Assembly (NCBI GenBank): GCA_029257185.1
Contig: JARICT010000032.1
Coordinates: forward strand, 20,771-84,770
DNA length: 64,000 nucleotides
Reading direction: 5' to 3'
Source: Quadrisphaera sp.
Lineage (GTDB): Bacteria; Actinomycetota; Actinomycetes; Actinomycetales; Quadrisphaeraceae
Each line of letters begins with the position of its first letter. Positions within the stretch are counted from its first letter, which is position 1. The translations under genes were made by a program, and so were the position numbers. The notes beneath the pieces were generated by a model that saw only the letters and a list, made by a program, of their open reading frames with translations, was not told the origin of the DNA and did not search any database. Below are positions 62,180 to 64,000 of this stretch, one piece after another.

Positions 62180-63241
62180 GTGCAGGTGTGGCGATCGCTG
62201 GAGCAGGTCCCGACCTCGTGGCACGCCAGCCCGGCCGCCGGGCCCGCGACCGCCGGGGGTGGTCGTGACAGGGGGTCGGTCGTCACCTTCGGCACCTTCG
62301 ACGGTCTGCACCGCGGTCACCTCTGCGTCCTCGACGTGGTGGTGGCCCGGGGCCGGGCGCGGGGCCTGCCCTGCGTGGCGGTCACGTTCGACGTCCACCC
62401 GCTCTCCGTCCTGGACCCCGCCTCGGCGCCCGTGCCCGTCATCACGCCCCGGACTCGGGCCCGGTTGCTCGGCGAGGCCGGCGTGGACGCGGTCCTCGAG
62501 CTGCCGTTCACCGCCGAGCTGGCCGCGATGGACGCCCGCGCCTTCGTGGAGGAGGTGCTCGTCGGGACCCTGGGCGCCGCAGAGGTGGTCGTGGGCGACG
62601 ACGCCCGCTTCGGCAAGGCGGGGGAGGGCGACCTGGAGATGCTCGCGCGTCTCGGCGCCGACCTGGGGGTCGAGGTCACCGGCGTGGACGCGGTGGCGGG
62701 CAGGACGCACTCGACCGGTGTCTCGGTGGGCTCCGGGCCGGACAGCAGCCGCCGCTGGAGCTCGACCTGGGTGCGCGAGGCGATCGCCGCGGGTGACGTG
62801 GCCGAGGCGGCCGCCGTGCTGGGGCGCTGGCACCGCACCGTGGGCACCGTCGTCCACGGGGACCACCGCGGCCGTGAGCTGGGCTACCCGACGGCGAACC
62901 TCGACGACATCGAGGTGGCCGTTCCGGCCGACGGGGTCTACGCGGGCTGGCTGGAGCGGCTCGACCCGCCGGCCGGGACCCCGCCGCAGGAGGTCGTGGT
63001 GCCCTGCGCCATCTCCATCGGCACCAACCCCACCTTCAACGGCGAGAGGCGCCAGGTCGAGGCCCACGTCCTGGGGCGGCTCGACCTGGACCTCTACGGC
63101 GAGCGGGTCGCGCTGGACTACGTCGAACGGTTGCGCCCCACCCTGCGCTTCGACGGGGTGGACGAGCTGGTGGAGCAGATGCACGCGGACACGGCTCGCT
63201 GCGCCGCGGTGCTCGGCGCTGCTAGACTCGCAGGGCCGTGA
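62180..63241 (+). CDS. ribF: bifunctional riboflavin kinase / FAD synthetase
   Basis: 353 residues. The N-terminal adenylyltransferase domain has VVTFGTFDGLHRGHL (nucleotidyl-transfer HxGH-type motif) and VVVGDDARFGKAGEG; the C-terminal kinase domain has GRELGYPTANL, ADGVYAGWL and ISIGTNPTFNGERRQVE. It makes FMN and then FAD. Standard position between truB and rpsO in actinobacteria, here with about 5 kb of extra genes in between. GTG 62180 starts VQVWRSLEQVP, the usual N terminus, and has leaderless spacing. No FMN riboswitch is seen. Confidence 0.95.
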   Translation: MQVWRSLEQVPTSWHASPAAGPATAGGGRDRGSVVTFGTFDGLHRGHLCVLDVVVARGRARGLPCVAVTFDVHPLSVLDPASAPVPVITPRTRARLLGEAGVDAVLELPFTAELAAMDARAFVEEVLVGTLGAAEVVVGDDARFGKAGEGDLEMLARLGADLGVEVTGVDAVAGRTHSTGVSVGSGPDSSRRWSSTWVREAIAAGDVAEAAAVLGRWHRTVGTVVHGDHRGRELGYPTANLDDIEVAVPADGVYAGWLERLDPPAGTPPQEVVVPCAISIGTNPTFNGERRQVEAHVLGRLDLDLYGERVALDYVERLRPTLRFDGVDELVEQMHADTARCAAVLGAARLAGP

Positions 63242-63343
63242 TCATCGGCCGCGGACCCAGCAGCTTGGGAGCAGAGAGAGCCCGGGTGGACCAGCCCCGG
63301 AGCGCCGCGCAGCGAGACCACACCGAGGAGACCTGAGCACCCC

Positions 63344-63613
63344 ATGCCGCTCGACGCCGCCACCAAGGCGCGCATCATGTCCGACTACGCCACCACGCCC
63401 GGGGACACCGGGTCGCCCGAGGTGCAGATCGCGCTGCTGAGCCAGCGGATCAAGGACCTCACGGAGCACTTCAAGACGCACAAGCACGATCACCACAGCC
63501 GTCGCGGGCTGCTGCTGCTGGTCGGCCAGCGTCGTCGTCTCCTGCAGTACCTCACCAAGACCGACGTGAACCGCTACCGGTCGCTCATCCAGCGGCTCGG
63601 CCTGCGTCGCTGA
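63344..63613 (+). CDS. rpsO: 30S ribosomal protein S15
   Basis: 89 residues, full family length. [56 protein letters not shown] and the C-terminal [12 protein letters not shown] are near-invariant S15 features. It binds the 16S central domain early in assembly. The 102-base gap after ribF holds a GAGGAGA ribosome-binding site and no clear terminator. The pnp gene follows, as in most bacteria. Confidence 0.97.
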   Translation: MPLDAATKARIMSDYATTPGDTGSPEVQIALLSQRIKDLTEHFKTHKHDHHSRRGLLLLVGQRRRLLQYLTKTDVNRYRSLIQRLGLRR

Positions 63614-63620
63614 CGCACCT

Positions 63621-63652
63621 CGGCCCCGGACGGCACCTGCCGCCCGGGGCCG
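63621..63652 (+). terminator. rpsO-pnp intergenic hairpin
   Basis: A long stem: 63621-63629 with 63644-63652, one A-C mismatch, then 63631-63634 with 63639-63642 around ACCT. It could be the rpsO terminator or the RNase III-type processing site that uncouples pnp expression. The rest of the 291-base gap shows only the AAGGAGGG of pnp. Confidence 0.7.
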
Positions 63653-63904
63653 CGCTCGTCCGTGGCCCGTCCGACCCGCCGTGGTCGACGCGGACCCGTC
63701 GAGCGCAGCACCACCAGCACCGCTGAACCGTTCATCACCCAACCGCCTCGCGGCGGGGCACGGCGCCCGTCGCCGGTCCTCGGTGGTGGCCTCCGGGCAG
63801 CGCGCCGGCTCACGAGCCGGCGGCTTCCCGTGGGCCTCGATCGAAGACCGGGGCGCGAGAGCGCGCCCCCCACCCGCAGGCACCACCACAGAAGGAGGGC
63901 ACCC

Positions 63905-64000
63905 ATGGAGGGTCCCGAGATCACCAGCGCCCAGGCGCTCATCGACAACGGCCGCTACGGCCAGCGCACCGTCCGCTTCGAGACCGGCCGCCTGGCCCGC
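63905..64000 (+). CDS. pnp: polyribonucleotide nucleotidyltransferase, N-terminal 32 codons
   Basis: Runs off the right edge. The start MEGPEITSAQALIDNGRYGQ and RTVRFETGRLAR match the N terminus of actinobacterial PNPase/guanosine pentaphosphate synthetase I (the R-F-E-T-G-R-L-A segment). It degrades and tails RNA with inorganic phosphate. The ATG has AAGGAGGG seven bases upstream. The position after rpsO supports the call. Confidence 0.88.
   Translation, partial: MEGPEITSAQALIDNGRYGQRTVRFETGRLAR

Overview
This is a roughly 73% G+C chromosomal segment with GTG/ATG starts, stop/start overlaps and an actinobacterial gene order (rimP-nusA-ylxR-infB-rbfA-truB-ribF-rpsO-pnp and dxr-rseP-ispG-proS). 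It comes from an actinomycete; the order Kineosporiales is a guess from overall feel, not from a search. I see no tRNA, rRNA, CRISPR array, insertion sequence or prophage. Both ends cut genes: rlmN on the left and pnp on the right.

Layout. (1) 1-900: the end of rlmN and a DivIVA-domain protein. (2) 965-23742: a large polyamine uptake and oxidation cluster. It holds two class-III aminotransferases, two PuuB-like flavin oxidases, an Lrp/AsnC regulator, an aminobutyraldehyde dehydrogenase, two complete spermidine/putrescine ABC importers plus an extra binding protein, a saccharopine-dehydrogenase-like enzyme, an amidohydrolase, an SMR exporter and a zinc alcohol dehydrogenase. With gabT at 29672-31048 it can be read as putrescine to 4-aminobutyraldehyde to GABA to succinate semialdehyde. 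No gamma-glutamylputrescine synthetase (puuA) lies in the window. (3) 23743-31486: mixed accessory genes, including a TipA-like MerR regulator with an internal start, a GNAT, an FMN 2-hydroxyacid oxidase divergent from a CYP152 peroxygenase, and a quinol monooxygenase. (4) 31559-41106: the isoprenoid/site-2-protease block dxr-rseP ... ispG. It is split by a phosphatase, a small-peptide leader region with a GGDEF-EAL protein, and a DUF5317 membrane protein, and is followed by a GNAT and a broken endonuclease-like gene flanked by inverted repeats. (5) 41231-64000: proS and the translation/RNA genes. A self-contained ferredoxin / ferredoxin reductase / P450 operon sits between rbfA and truB, and an aldehyde dehydrogenase-DUF779 pair, small hypotheticals and a DrrAB-type exporter sit between truB and ribF.

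Two translation-initiation styles coexist. Operon-internal genes are coupled by ATGA, GTGA or TGATG overlaps. At least fifteen first genes instead have a -10-like NANNNT hexamer exactly six bases before the start codon, the geometry of leaderless mRNAs. I used that spacing to choose several starts. The most unusual local structures are the leader/small-ORF array before the GGDEF-EAL gene (35041-35247), the repeat-flanked gene with two G-tract frameshifts (40115-41175), the TipAL/TipAS-like internal start (25225) and the P450 operon inserted into the translation cluster.
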